A stretch of 64,000 bases of DNA from Jaltomata sinuosa (taxonomy: Eukaryota; Streptophyta; Magnoliopsida; Solanales; Solanaceae): assembly GCA_003996215.1 (NCBI GenBank), contig QJPP01000050.1:62001-126000 (forward strand), given 5' to 3'. Shown here piece by piece: positions 35,090 to 45,603 of this stretch (its first letter is position 1; each line of letters begins with the position of its first letter). A model generated the notes under the pieces. The model was not told the origin of the DNA and made no database searches. It saw nothing but the letters and a program-made list of their open reading frames with translations. Position numbers and translations under genes: made by a program.

Positions 35090-38000
35090 ATGGGTCAGGG
35101 AACGCCCGGTGGACTTAACCGGCAACTGCCCGGAGATCGGAAGAACGACGGAGACAAGAAGGAGAAGAAGTTCGAGCCGGCTGCTCCACCGGCTCGAGTC
35201 GGCCGTAAGCAGCGGAAACAGAAGGGCCCAGAAGCGGCTGCTCGGCTCCCGACTGTTACACCGCTGACAAAGTGCAAGCTTAGGCTCCTAAAGCTCGAGC
35301 GGATCAAAGATTACCTTTTAATGGAAGAAGAATTCGTGGCAAATCAGGAAAGACTGAAACCTCAGGAAGAGAAAACCGAAGAGGATAGATCTAAGGTTGA
35401 TGATCTACGTGGTTCTCCCATGAGCGTGGGAAACCTAGAGGAGCTTATTGATGAGAACCATGCCATAGTTTCTTCTTCAGTTGGGCCAGAGTATTATGTT
35501 GGGATCTTGTCCTTTGTGGATAAGGACCAATTAGAACCTGGTTGTGCCATTTTGATGCATAATAAGGTATTTGACTATGTTGGAGTATTTTTTTAATTCA
35601 TTTTGATGTTTTGTTGGCCATTGCCTACTTAGGGTTTGAAATAGTTCACCTAGGGTTATATGTTCGGTTTCATAGCGCCCAATTTCAGATTTTTCAAGTT
35701 AAGAACTGACTTGGTAAGTTATACTCCTAACTAGGTAATGGTTTGGTAAAGTTTGGTATTTGATCTTTGAAGTTAAGTATTGGATTTGGGCTTTGAAATG
35801 GAACAATAGCTGAATATGTTTCAATCAACCCCTTTTCAGTGTTAGGAATCACAAAATTTTAGGTCTGTGATTAATTATTGATAGTTCTTGTTAGTATTGT
35901 TTAATTATGATTTACTGTCTCTCAACCGAGGGAGTGTAATTTAATTCTAAAAATATATCCTATAATGAGCAACATGCAATAGTTACATTCTTGAAGGTTT
36001 CATCAGGATATAAACATGGCTAACCGAGGGTTTTCAGGTTGTTTGGTTGGGGGACCGTAGAAAATATAGAGAACTTTCTTAGTGCTTTTCATTTTTTATT
36101 TTATTTTATTTTGTATAATATTGGCCTGAGATGAACTTAATGAAGAAACATGGCTAGTGAGGATTCATATAGTCGATCCGAACTTGTTTGGGACTGACAC
36201 TTAGTTGTTGTTGGGTGGACCGATTACCTTATCAAGGGGAGCTTTTCTCAATTGTAATCTCTTAACTGGTGCTTTATCCCCAGCCTGCAGCTAGTTAATA
36301 GTTTGATGGGCCCTTTTCAGATGCTCTGCCTTTATATGTTCTACATAATATTTTTGAGCATTGGCTTCCAAAATGCTTATTTCTTGCTATTATAATGTGT
36401 GCTTTGTATGGTGGAAACCAACAACAACAACAACAACAACATACCCTGTGAAATCCCACAAGTGAGGTCCGGGGAGGGTAGAGTGTACGCAGACCTTACC
36501 ACTACCTCATGGGAGGTAGAAAAGTTGTTTCCGATAGACCCTAAGCTCAAGTGTAGCAATTCCAAGTACAAAGGAGAAAGAAATGGTGGAGAAAATATAG
36601 CAACTAACAAGGAAAACAGTGCAAAGTCTACAAGAAAGAAACAATAACAACAACAAATAATGCAATAATCGAAATACAATAAACAACAAACTATGCTAGA
36701 TATCACAAGCAAGGACTACAATGCTACGGCTAGTACAACGACAAACACGTACAAGCCTAACCCCTCGGAAAGCACGACAACACTCCTACCCTACTATCCT
36801 TCTACCCTAATATGCGTCCTCGACACTCTCTTGTCTAAGGTCATGTTCTCGGTAACCTGGAGCTGCGCCATGTCCTGTCTAATCACCTCTCCCCAATACT
36901 TCTTCGGCTTACCTCTACCTCTCCTCGTACCTACTATATCCAACCTCTCGCACCTCCTCACTGGGGCCTGCACCTCGCCTCTTCACATGTCCAAACCATC
37001 TCAAACTCGCTTCCCTCATCTTATCCACCAAGGAGGCCACTCTTACCTTATCTCGAATGACCTCATTCCTAATCTTATCACACCTAGTGTGCCCACACAT
37101 CCACCTCAACATTCGCATCTCCGCAACATGGATCTTCTGAACATGAGAGTTTTTGACTGGCCAACACTTCACCCATACAACAAAGTCGGTCTAACCACCA
37201 CTCTGTAAAATTTACCTTTAAGTTTCGGTGGTATCTTCTTATCACATAAGACTCCGGAGGCAAGCTTCCACTTCATCCACGCCGCACCAATACGATGTGT
37301 GATATCATCGTCGATGTCCCCACTTCCCTGAATTATAGACCCAAGATACGTGAAACTGTCTCTCTTGGGGATAGCTTGTGTGTCAACTGTCAAGCCTCAC
37401 TTCCACACTTGTCTCATGCAACCCCTCACTAAATTTGCATTCCAAATACTCAGTTTTGGTCCTGCTAAGCTTGAACCCTTTAGACTCGAGAGTTTGTCTC
37501 CACACCTCCAATCTAGCATCGACTCCGTTACGCGTCTCATCAATCAGTACTATGTCACCCGCAAATAACATACACCAAGGCACCTCATCTTGAATTTACC
37601 GCGTCAGTTCATCCATTACCAAGGCAAAGAGGAACGGACTAAGAGCTGATCCCTGGTGCAACCCCATTTTCATTGGGAAGTGCTCCGAGTCTCCTACCGT
37701 TCTAACCCGCGTTTTGGCTCCATCATACATGTCCTTTATTGCCCTAATGTAAGTCACTGGTACACCTCTAGCCTCCGGGCATCTCCAAAGGACCTTTTCT
37801 GGGACTTTGTCGTAGGCCTTTTCGACGTCAATGAACACCATATGCAAGCATCTCTTTCTTTCTCGGTATTTCTCCATCAATCTCCTCACAAGATGGATGG
37901 TTTCCGTAGTAGATCGCCCCGGCATAAATCCAAATTGATTCTCGGAAATGGACACACCCCTCCTCACTCTCATCTCCACCACTCTTTCCCAAACTTTCAT

Positions 38001-41000
38001 AGTGTGGCTTAACAACTTGATTTCCCTGTAAGTGTTACAATTTTGGATATCCTCCTTGTTCTTGTACAACGGGATCATTGTACTCCATCTCCATTCTTCG
38101 GGCATCTAAACCGTCTTAAAAATGACATTGAACAAACCTGCCAACCATTCCATACCTGCCCTGTCCGTGCCCTTCCAAAACTCGACCGGAATCTCATCAG
38201 GCCCGGTCGCTCGTCCCCTGCTAATCCTACTAACAACGTGCGTCACCTCCTCGACTTTGATACGTCTACAATACCCAAAATCCAGATGTTTCTCCGAGTG
38301 CTCCAAATCACCCAACACAATGACTTTGTTCCCTTCTTTGTTCAATAGTTTGTGGAAGTAAGCTTGCCATCTTTGCTTGATGAGCGTCTCTTCCGCCAAT
38401 ACCTTGCCTCCCTCGCCCTTGATGCACTTCACTTGATCCAGGTCTCGAGCCTTTCTCTCCCTTTTCTTCGCAAGCCTGTATAGTTTCTTATCTCCACCTT
38501 TGTCCCCTAGTTCAGCATACTGTCATTCAAAAGCTGCCGTCTGTATGGTGGATCAATTTTAAAAAAAAAGCTGCCGTCTGTATGGTGGAAACCAGATTCA
38601 AATATTTGCCAGGGGAGCCACTCAATTTTTTAGGGATATTAGGCTTTAGCAGTTTCAAATGTGTCTATGGATTTTTGATTATTATAGGTTTGCAAATCAT
38701 GTGAAGATTTTTGCTGTGGTTTTGACAATTTCATTCTATATTTGATTAGATTTTCTAGTGTTGTAGCAAAACCTTTTAACCTTTCCTGTTTAAACCCCAT
38801 TTAATATCTCTCTCTCCACCCACCCCAACCCCCAATTTTACCTTATAAATGCAGCATATATGCTCTTTTACTTCCATAACCTGTCTAGTTTAGGTTGTGT
38901 TCATGGAACCTAATTAAAGTATCAGTGGGTTTGTACGGTCAGGCAGCTATCATTCAGCTGCTTTCGAAGTGCTCGAGGATAGTGGGATATGATTTCTTTG
39001 ATTAGTTTTCCTGGTTATGATGGTCAACTTTTCCAATGTTTGTAATTTATGTTCCAACTGAATTACAAATTAACATCATGTAACGAAACAACTCCTAAAA
39101 TATCCAGAATTCTAATATCCTTTTGAATTGACATTGTTGTATGCCACGAAGAAACTGGTAAAATATCTGAAGTTTATAATATCCTTTTGAATTAACATTT
39201 TACCGTATCACCAAAAAACTGATAAAATACCCAGAGTTTGTGATATCCTATTGAATGAACATTTTCTTTTCTTTTTGATAAGTCTTCTGGATTAACATTT
39301 TCTATTGCCCAGGTTTTTATGCTTTCTGAGAATATCTATGCCACAGTACTTGAGAAGTAATAAAAAGACTTCAATATGGTTATCAGTTTTTCTTTTTTGT
39401 TTAGTTGGGGAATGGCTAAGTCCTTGAAATAATTCCTGTGGATAATTGATTCACCATCTCTTGTGGATTGATGGGTCTCAAAATTTATCTGTAATGCTCT
39501 TATTTTCTTAATCCACATGTTATCAAACATTTTCTGTTCTCTTTCTAGCAGTAATTTCTCAGAAAATTTCTCCCTCTTTTTTCCTTTATTTTTGTAGAAA
39601 AAATGTGCCCTGTTGAGGCTAGGTCATTTTGACTTGTGTATAATCTCTCTTCTTTCTAGCAGTGATTTCTCAGCAAAGATCTCCCTCTTTGTCCTCTATT
39701 TTTGTTGAAAATTATGTAAGTTTGAAGGTGGGTCATTTTGACTTGTGTATGTTCTCATTCAGGTTCTATCGGTTGTTGGGCTTCTACAAGACGACGTTGA
39801 TCCAATGGTGTCTGTCATGAAGGTTGAGAAAGCTCCTTTGGAATCCTATGCTGATATTGGTGGATTGGATGCTCAGATTCAGGAGATTAAAGAAGCTGTT
39901 GAGCTTCCTTTGACTCACCCTGAGCTGTATGAAGACATTGGTATAAAACCTCCTAAAGGAGTCATTCTCTACGGGGAGCCCGGGACTGGCAAAACCTTGC
40001 TTGCAAAGGTTTGTGAAATTTTCTTTTGTATAATGAACTTAATAATAATTTCCTTAAGTCCCGTGGATTTAGTCGAGGTGCACGAAAGCTAGCCCAGACA
40101 CCACGGTCATCCAAAAATAATAAAAATTCCTTAAGCCTCAACTTTGATCTCCTTTGGCTGGAGTGGAAGGTCTCTTATTTGATTGAAGAAAAACCAAGAG
40201 GGTGAGTAAATACAAAGAACATTTTTTACCCAGTGGGCAACCGAAGGGTACTGTTTCCTGTTCTTTGAAATTTCTAAAGAAAGAACTAATCCTGTCCAAG
40301 TATATTCCCCATATATGACTTTCTAGTGTTAAACTGGGTTTTATAGAAGCCATTAAGCTTTTGTGAAGAAACAGAAATAATGATAAATGACATGAAAAGT
40401 GTTATCAGGTAGAAAGTCAGGGATGCCCAAGTTTACTTAAGAATACATTTGACTGAAGTCCTTAAGAATACATTTGACTGAAGTCCGGTATCAATGGAAT
40501 TATTTTTCGGGATAGATTGATATGCTAATGAGCAGATTCTTTAGGACGAGTTGAGTGTTGTTCTCTGTTTGGAGAAGATTTTGTACATGTCATGGCATGT
40601 AGAGTTACTTGAAATTAACATGCGATATTACTATGATGGTACCACGAGTTCATACGCCGATTTTGAGGAAAATCTGGTTTGTTGGATGCATTTACGAGTT
40701 TGGTTGCCATTAGCCTGTTTGAGCGTCATGCTATGTCTTTATATTTTGAGGAATGATTGTTTTTTTGGATGATTTTTTCGGGTCTGGCTGCTATTAGCCC
40801 GTTCAACTGTCCATGCTATCTTTTTGTGTCTGTGTTAGAACTGCTAGCAGTTACTTCTTCCGGTCCATTTTAAGTGGCTTTAAGGTTTTGGCACACCCTT
40901 TAACGAAACCATATAATAACATTAATTATGAGGGGTTATTTGACTAAGTTACCCTTCAAATTACCCTTTATCTCTTCTTAAACATCTTAGGTCATCTATA

Positions 41001-42623
41001 TGAGCACGGGTAGATTTGGGAAAAATAGTTAGTGCCGCCTTAATTTCCTTAAATGGATACATTTAAAATCGACCGGAGGTAGTACGGTCTTTGTTGAGTG
41101 TTTATTATTTGCTGTCGTGGTACTAATGTCTCTGTGGGTATACAAAAGATAAAATCTGTGCTGTGTTATTAATTTTTGTTCAGGCAGTTGCAAACTCCAC
41201 TTCGGCAACTTTCTTGCGTGTTGTTGGAAGTGAACTGATTCAGAAATACTTGGGAGATGGGCCTAAATTGGTGAGGGAGCTCTTCAGAGTTGCTGATGAT
41301 CTCTCACCTTCTATCGTCTTCATTGATGAGATTGATGCAGTTGGTACCAAGAGGTTTGTCTCTGGCATCAGTAACTTGAAAATTGGGATATTGTGGATTT
41401 CTAATTATGTTCATCTGCAGGTACGATGCGCATTCTGGTGGTGAACGTGAGATCCAGAGAACCATGTTAGAGTTGTTGAACCAGCTAGATGGTTTTGATT
41501 CCAGAGGAGATGTTAAGGTGATTCTTGCTACAAATAAAATCGAGAGTCTTGATCCTGCCTTGCTGCGACCTGGTAGAATAGACCGGAAGATTGAGTTCCC
41601 TCTTCCTGATATTAAAACAAGGAGGCGCATTTTCCAGGTTTGTTGTCGTGATGTTAACAAATATTACTGAGTGATGAATCCTGGATTGCCTCCTTTTGCT
41701 GACGAGAAAATCTATTTTGGGATATCAGATACACACAGCAAGGATGACTTTGGCTGATGATGTCAACCTAGAAGAATTTGTTATGACCAAGGATGAATTT
41801 TCTGGAGCTGATATCAAGGCAATATGTACTGAAGCTGGATTGCTCGCTCTAAGAGAACGTCGTATGAAGGTAAGACCTCAAAATGGAAAGTTAAGTTTGT
41901 CTTTTAGAAATGGAGGGATTTAGTTTGGTCCCAATTTGCACCGAAATGCGAAGTTGCTCGGACTTTCCAAAAATGTTGCCGAACCCGTGTCGGATCCTCC
42001 AAAAATACACTACTGTTGAAGGATCCGACACGCACCCGATGACATTTTTGAAGAGTCCGAGTAACATAGCCGAAATGCTCTAACTTTGGAAATTGACCAA
42101 GTCCATGTCTTCATTCATGTGCGGGGTTGTCTGTTGTAATGTAAATTGATCAAGGGAGCATGTTATAATTGGTTCTTTGACTTGGGTTCTTGAGAAGACA
42201 AGTTGAATAATTTTAGTTCTGGAAACTTGGAATTTTGGAGCTTAACTTGTTGGGGTATAAGTCGAAGTTGCCATTGTTTGATCTTTCTATGTCTGAATAA
42301 GTAACAGAGGTGTTGCATACAATTTCTCCCTATAGTCATATGAACTATATTGTTCTTTACAAAGGGGGGCAGAAACTAAGTGTAGTCGGAATTAATATAA
42401 TTTGAACTTCCTGAATGGCTGATCCTCTTCATGTCCCGTAGGGGGTTGCACAAATCATGTTGGCATTGCGGTAAAACTTCTGGAGCCTAGTAGTCTGCAT
42501 TTGCTATAGATGTTGACAGAATTGTTCTGTTCTCTACAGGTGACACATGCAGATTTCAAGAAGGCGAAAGATAAGGTGATGTTCAAAAAGAAAGAGGGAG
42601 TGCCAGAAGGACTTTACATGTAG
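35090..42623 (+). CDS. RPT2: 26S proteasome regulatory AAA-ATPase subunit 4 (RPT2), six exons
   Basis: Exons are 35090-35566, 39763-40008, 41184-41353, 41421-41637, 41729-41869 and 42540-42623. All junctions are GT-AG and join in frame to 444 codons, the normal length for this subunit. The product is one of six ATPases of the 19S base that unfold ubiquitinated substrates into the 20S core. MGQG at the N-terminus fits the family's known N-myristoylation. Residues 20-50 are basic and a coiled-coil region lies at about 65-100. Walker A is GEPGTGKT (230-237), Walker B IVFIDE (285-290), sensor Asn336, arginine fingers Arg347 and Arg350. The C-terminus ends in L-Y-M, an HbYX-type tail that docks into the 20S alpha ring. 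No disrupted residue was seen, so it is probably functional. Introns are 4196, 1175, 67, 91 and 670 bp; the first carries a LINE, the second and fifth MITEs. Confidence 0.97.
36405..38594 (-). mobile_element. 5'-truncated RTE-clade LINE in RPT2 intron 1, with 16-bp target duplication
   Basis: TGTATGGTGGAAACCA occurs perfectly at 36405-36420 and 38579-38594 and bounds the element (36421-38578) on both sides. The element is in reverse orientation to the host gene. Its 3' end, read on the minus strand, is GACCTCACTTGTGGGATTTC, then ACAGGGTATG, then (TTG)n. This is the tail shared in Solanaceae by the TS SINE family and RTE-type LINEs. The 5' end lies inside the region before RT, so the endonuclease is missing. 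At the 5' junction the 20-mer GCTGCCGTCTGTATGGTGGA is present twice (38533-38552, 38570-38589), separated by 17 bp of AT-rich filler. Confidence 0.9.
36915..38432 (-). pseudogene. RTE-type LINE reverse transcriptase, broken
   Basis: Minus-strand segments read, in order, CIKGEGGKVLAEETLIKQRW and GRATGPDEIPVEFWK (38432-38106), then MPEEWRWSTMIPLYKNK, NTYREIKLLSHTMKVWERV, ENQFGFMPGRSTTETIHLV, MVFIDVEKAYDKVPE and HQGSALSPFLFALVMDEL (38105-37596). The YADD-equivalent box follows as PWCMLFAGDIVLIDE (37583 downward). Then come SFTYLGSIIQGSGDI and IPPKLKGKFYRVVVRP (37393-37169), and ECWPVKN...RMLRWMCGHTRCDKIRNEVIR (about 37172-36915). The catalytic FADD is FAGD, so one of the two metal-binding aspartates is Gly. 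The open parts are separated by stops or frame changes. It would have made cDNA by target-primed reverse transcription. Confidence 0.92.
40854..41082. mobile_element. Stowaway-like MITE in RPT2 intron 2
   Basis: The element is flanked by TA on both sides (40852-40853 and 41083-41084). The left end CTTCTTCCGGTCCATTTTAAG is the inverse, with mismatches, of the right end TTTAAAATCGACCGGAGGTAG. It is 229 bp and has no ORF. TA target duplications and CT(C/A)C-type ends fit Tc1/Mariner-derived Stowaway elements. Confidence 0.75.
41941..42078. mobile_element. 120-bp MITE in RPT2 intron 5 with 9-bp target duplication (Mutator-like)
   Basis: CCGAAATGC is repeated at 41941-41949 and 42070-42078. The 120 bp between are one long imperfect palindrome: GTTGCTCGGACT...CCAAAAATGTTGCC...GTGTCGGATCC pairs with GGATCCGACACG...GACATTTTTGAAGAGTCCGAGTAAC. 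Nine-bp duplications are characteristic of Mutator-like transposons. The element has no coding capacity. Confidence 0.8.
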
Positions 42624-43100
42624 TCATTACATATGGCTTTACGCTCATATTTGTTCAGGATTTGGTTGTATTTGTTTTCACTGAGAACGATATTAGTTCT
42701 CATTTTGTACGGTGATGTTTCAATCATTTGGGAAAAAAATTTACAATCAGAACATCTGGGTTAGTTACATCAACCGTTTTCACTATGTGCTAACTTTGTT
42801 TCCACATTATATTACTCGGACCTTCCTCCTAGCTTTCAAATCACGATCGGCTATATTACACCCTTGAAATATCTTTTGCTCTAAATTGGCTTATGAAAAC
42901 GTACGCAGCATTTTAGCATTTTAATTTTGGCACTTTGTGTTCGGCCACTCTATACGACAGTAAGTGCCACTTGTACCTTTTGTAGATTATTTTTCTGTCC
43001 TAAATTGTCGAGGGATTCTATCCTTTTTTTTTAATCCCTCGCGTGGGATTCTATCCATAGTAGGTATCTTAGACACTACTATTATATTTGCTATTTTGTA
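42624..43100 (+). other. RPT2 3' UTR and downstream spacer
   Basis: The TAG at 42621-42623 is followed by T-rich sequence (ATTTGTTCAGGATTTGGTTGTATTTG) of the kind found in plant 3' UTRs. No canonical AATAAA was picked out, and the poly(A) site cannot be placed. A near-direct repeat GGGATTCTATCC occurs at 43011-43022 and 43047-43058 around a T-run. Confidence 0.45.
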
Positions 43101-43343
43101 TTCCTGTTCAGTTTTATTTGTCCATTTTAGATTCTTATTTTAGATTTTACATGCCTTTTAAGAAGTAGTGATTGATAGGAGTATTTTATCATAATATTCA
43201 TATTAATTAATGTTTAGAATTAGGTCTTGGAAAATAATTTCAAGAAAAAGTAATTAATAATAAGGGTAAAATATGAAAAATAATAATTGTCTTGTGAAAA
43301 TTTATTTTTGAAATAGTGGACAAATAAAAGTGAATAGAGGGAG
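43101..43343. mobile_element. Stowaway-like MITE downstream of RPT2
   Basis: TA lies on both sides (43099-43100, 43344-43345). The left end TTCCTGTTCAGTTTTATTTG and the following TCCA are inverted at the right end, which read on the other strand is CTCCCTCTATTCACTTTTAT then TTGTCCA. It is 243 bp, AT-rich and without an ORF. Confidence 0.75.
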
Positions 43344-43882
43344 TAATTCAAGAATTTGAATTTATATAGCTATTAAAAATTGCACTTTGTATTGGTAGTT
43401 TGTCGGGTTAATTTTAACAAGTGCTCAAAATAATTACATGTACACAGCTCGTGGTGTGCCGATTTAGATGCGGTCAGAGCGATTTGTTTGACTGATTCAT
43501 AAATCATCGTTGAGATAAATAAGGAGTTTCATCTTTTATATGTGGGAATGTTACTTCGAGAAATGATGCTTCCTGGTAAACTAGATATGTTGTGAGAGAA
43601 ACTGAATATTTTTCTAGGCTTGGATCCTTTCACTAGGAACTCAAGGGGGAAAAAATTCTTCAACATAGTCACAAGAAATGGTCTACGACCATTAGATCCC
43701 CAGAAAGAGGAGCAACTAAGAAGAGAGGGGTATAAAAGAATGAAAAGAATGTTTGAACAAGCGAGTCATTGATCCGAGGAAAGAAAAGGATCGCCTTTGA
43801 AAAAAAAAAGAAACTTGTTAGGCTTTCAGAACAAAGGTAATTGTGTTCATGCTTCAGATAATCTGGCTAATTCTATATATAA

Positions 43883-44142
43883 CTATTTATGTCTCAATTT
43901 ATGTGGCACAGTTCGATTTTGAGAGTCAAACAATTTAATTTTAATCGTGAATTCAGACATAAAAATCTTGAAGTGTTTTAAAATAAAATTTACATATTTG
44001 AAAATTACGTAAAAAACACTATATAAATCACAATAATTGAAAATTCAAAATATTTAAAAGATATATAAAAAATTTATAATAAAAAATGTATTTGAATCTC
44101 AAAATTTAAAAGATGTCACATAAATCGAAATGAAAGGAGTAG
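43883..44142. mobile_element. MITE with CTCAATTTATGTGGCAC-type ends
   Basis: The left end CTATTTATGTCTCAATTTAT then GTGGCAC mirrors the right end, which on the other strand is CTACTCCTTTCATTTCGATT then TATGTGACA. Inner arms TTTTGAGAGTCAAA and TTTGAATCTCAAAA are also inverted. It is about 260 bp, has no ORF and is of a type abundant in Solanaceae. Confidence 0.72.
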
Positions 44143-44729
44143 ATTTAATTAAACCAAGAAATAGTATGCAAGGTGGGATGCAAGCTTGATAAATAGGGGT
44201 GTCAATGGTACGTTTTGGGCGGTTATTTTATAAAATTTGTACCATATCAATTTTTTGGTTATTTTATTTCATATGTCCAAAATTAGACTTTTCAAAACCG
44301 TCTCATCACTTCGGTTTTTCTTCGGTATTGGTACGGTTCGGTTAATTTTTGGTTATTTTTTTCTTAAAAAAAATATAAAAGTTAGAACACTCTATCATGT
44401 ATACTTGTATGCTTGTGTATGACTTTGGCAAAAACTCTTTAGGCATTTTTATTGTTTAAAAGGTGATAAGGAAACAAGAATAAAAATTCATCCCATTATT
44501 TTACGATAGTGTAAAATAATATTAAGCATAGATAAAAAATATAATGTAGATTACACGAGCGGGGAGCAATCAATGAAGATAAAACTCAAGAATTGAGTCG
44601 TACTTAAATTAATTATCGAATAAGAGAAATTTAAATCATAAGAGAGGAAAAATATACATGTAGCTTGTTACGCAAGATCATTAGAATACCTTGTAGCTTA
44701 CTAGTTACTACTCGAGAGTAAGAGTGGCC

Positions 44730-44925
44730 GCCGGACCGGACCGGAACAGACCGGTACCGGATCGAACCGGTACGACCAGTACCGGAATGGTGACTGGTAC
44801 CGGAATGAACCGGACCGGTTCAACCGGTATGGGTACCGGATTCCATCCCATTCCGGTTGAAACCGGAATAGACCGGTGCCGTACCGGAATGGTACCGGAA
44901 TGGGCCGGACCGGTTTGCCGGAATG
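44730..44925. repeat. Left subterminal ACCGG-rich repeats of the hAT element
   Basis: ACCGG, GGACCGG, GGTACCGG and GGAATGG words alternate without a fixed period. The right subterminal region at 48575-48775 has the same words. hAT transposases typically bind multiple short subterminal motifs, so these are candidate binding sites. This is inference from position and repetition. Confidence 0.7.
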
Positions 44926-45488
44926 GGTTTTTTTTTTTTTTTTTTTAAATTTTTTTAGTTTGAATTACATTTTGAATTTCAAACTTAATTTTCAAGTGAT
45001 AACTTATAACTTAAAAGTTTTTATAATTTATAACTTAAAAGTTAAATAGTTAATTATGATTTAAAATTTTATAACTTATATAAATTATATTTGAAGTTTA
45101 TTAGTTTGTTAAAGTTTTTGTTTTTTAAAGTTTTTTAATTTATAAGTTTTATTTCTTTTAATTGAAGTTTGATTAAGTTTATAGTTTATATATGTTTCTA
45201 AGTTATATATTTGAAATGTTTTAGTTTGTTTAAAGTTTTTTATTTTTTTAAGTTTTCAATTTATAAGTTTATGTTTTGAAGTCTATTAGTTTATGTTTTA
45301 GTTTATTTTTTTAAGTTTTCAATTTATAAGCTTGTTGTTTATTTTTTGAAGTTTTCAATTTATTAGTTTATGTTTTCAATGAATAAAAGTATAAAAATAT
45401 AAAAGTATAAAACAATGATAAAAATTAAAAAAAAAATCAATTTATTCAAAATTTCAAACTAATATTACAATTTACAACTATTAGTAAA

Positions 45489-45590
45489 GCGCCTAATTTA
45501 CGCAGCCACCTTCTAGGAAGGGTTCTGTTTCAACTAAGCGCGCCTAATTTACGCAGCCACCTTCTAGGAAGGGTTCTGTTTCAACTAAGC
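45489..45590. repeat. Perfect 51-bp tandem duplication beside the transposase stop
   Basis: The unit starting GCGCCTAATTTACGCAGCC occurs at 45489-45539 and identically at 45540-45590, just downstream (minus strand) of the transposase stop codon at 45604. Perfect identity indicates a recent duplication after or around insertion. Confidence 0.93.
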
Positions 45591-45603
45591 CTCGAATGTA
45601 ATA

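Noticed and set aside
35095..35307. Minus-strand ORF inside the first RPT2 exon
   Set aside because: It is the antisense shadow of a conserved exon and has no family motif.
37656..38348. Plus-strand ORFs in RPT2 intron 1
   Set aside because: They are antisense shadows of the LINE reverse transcriptase.
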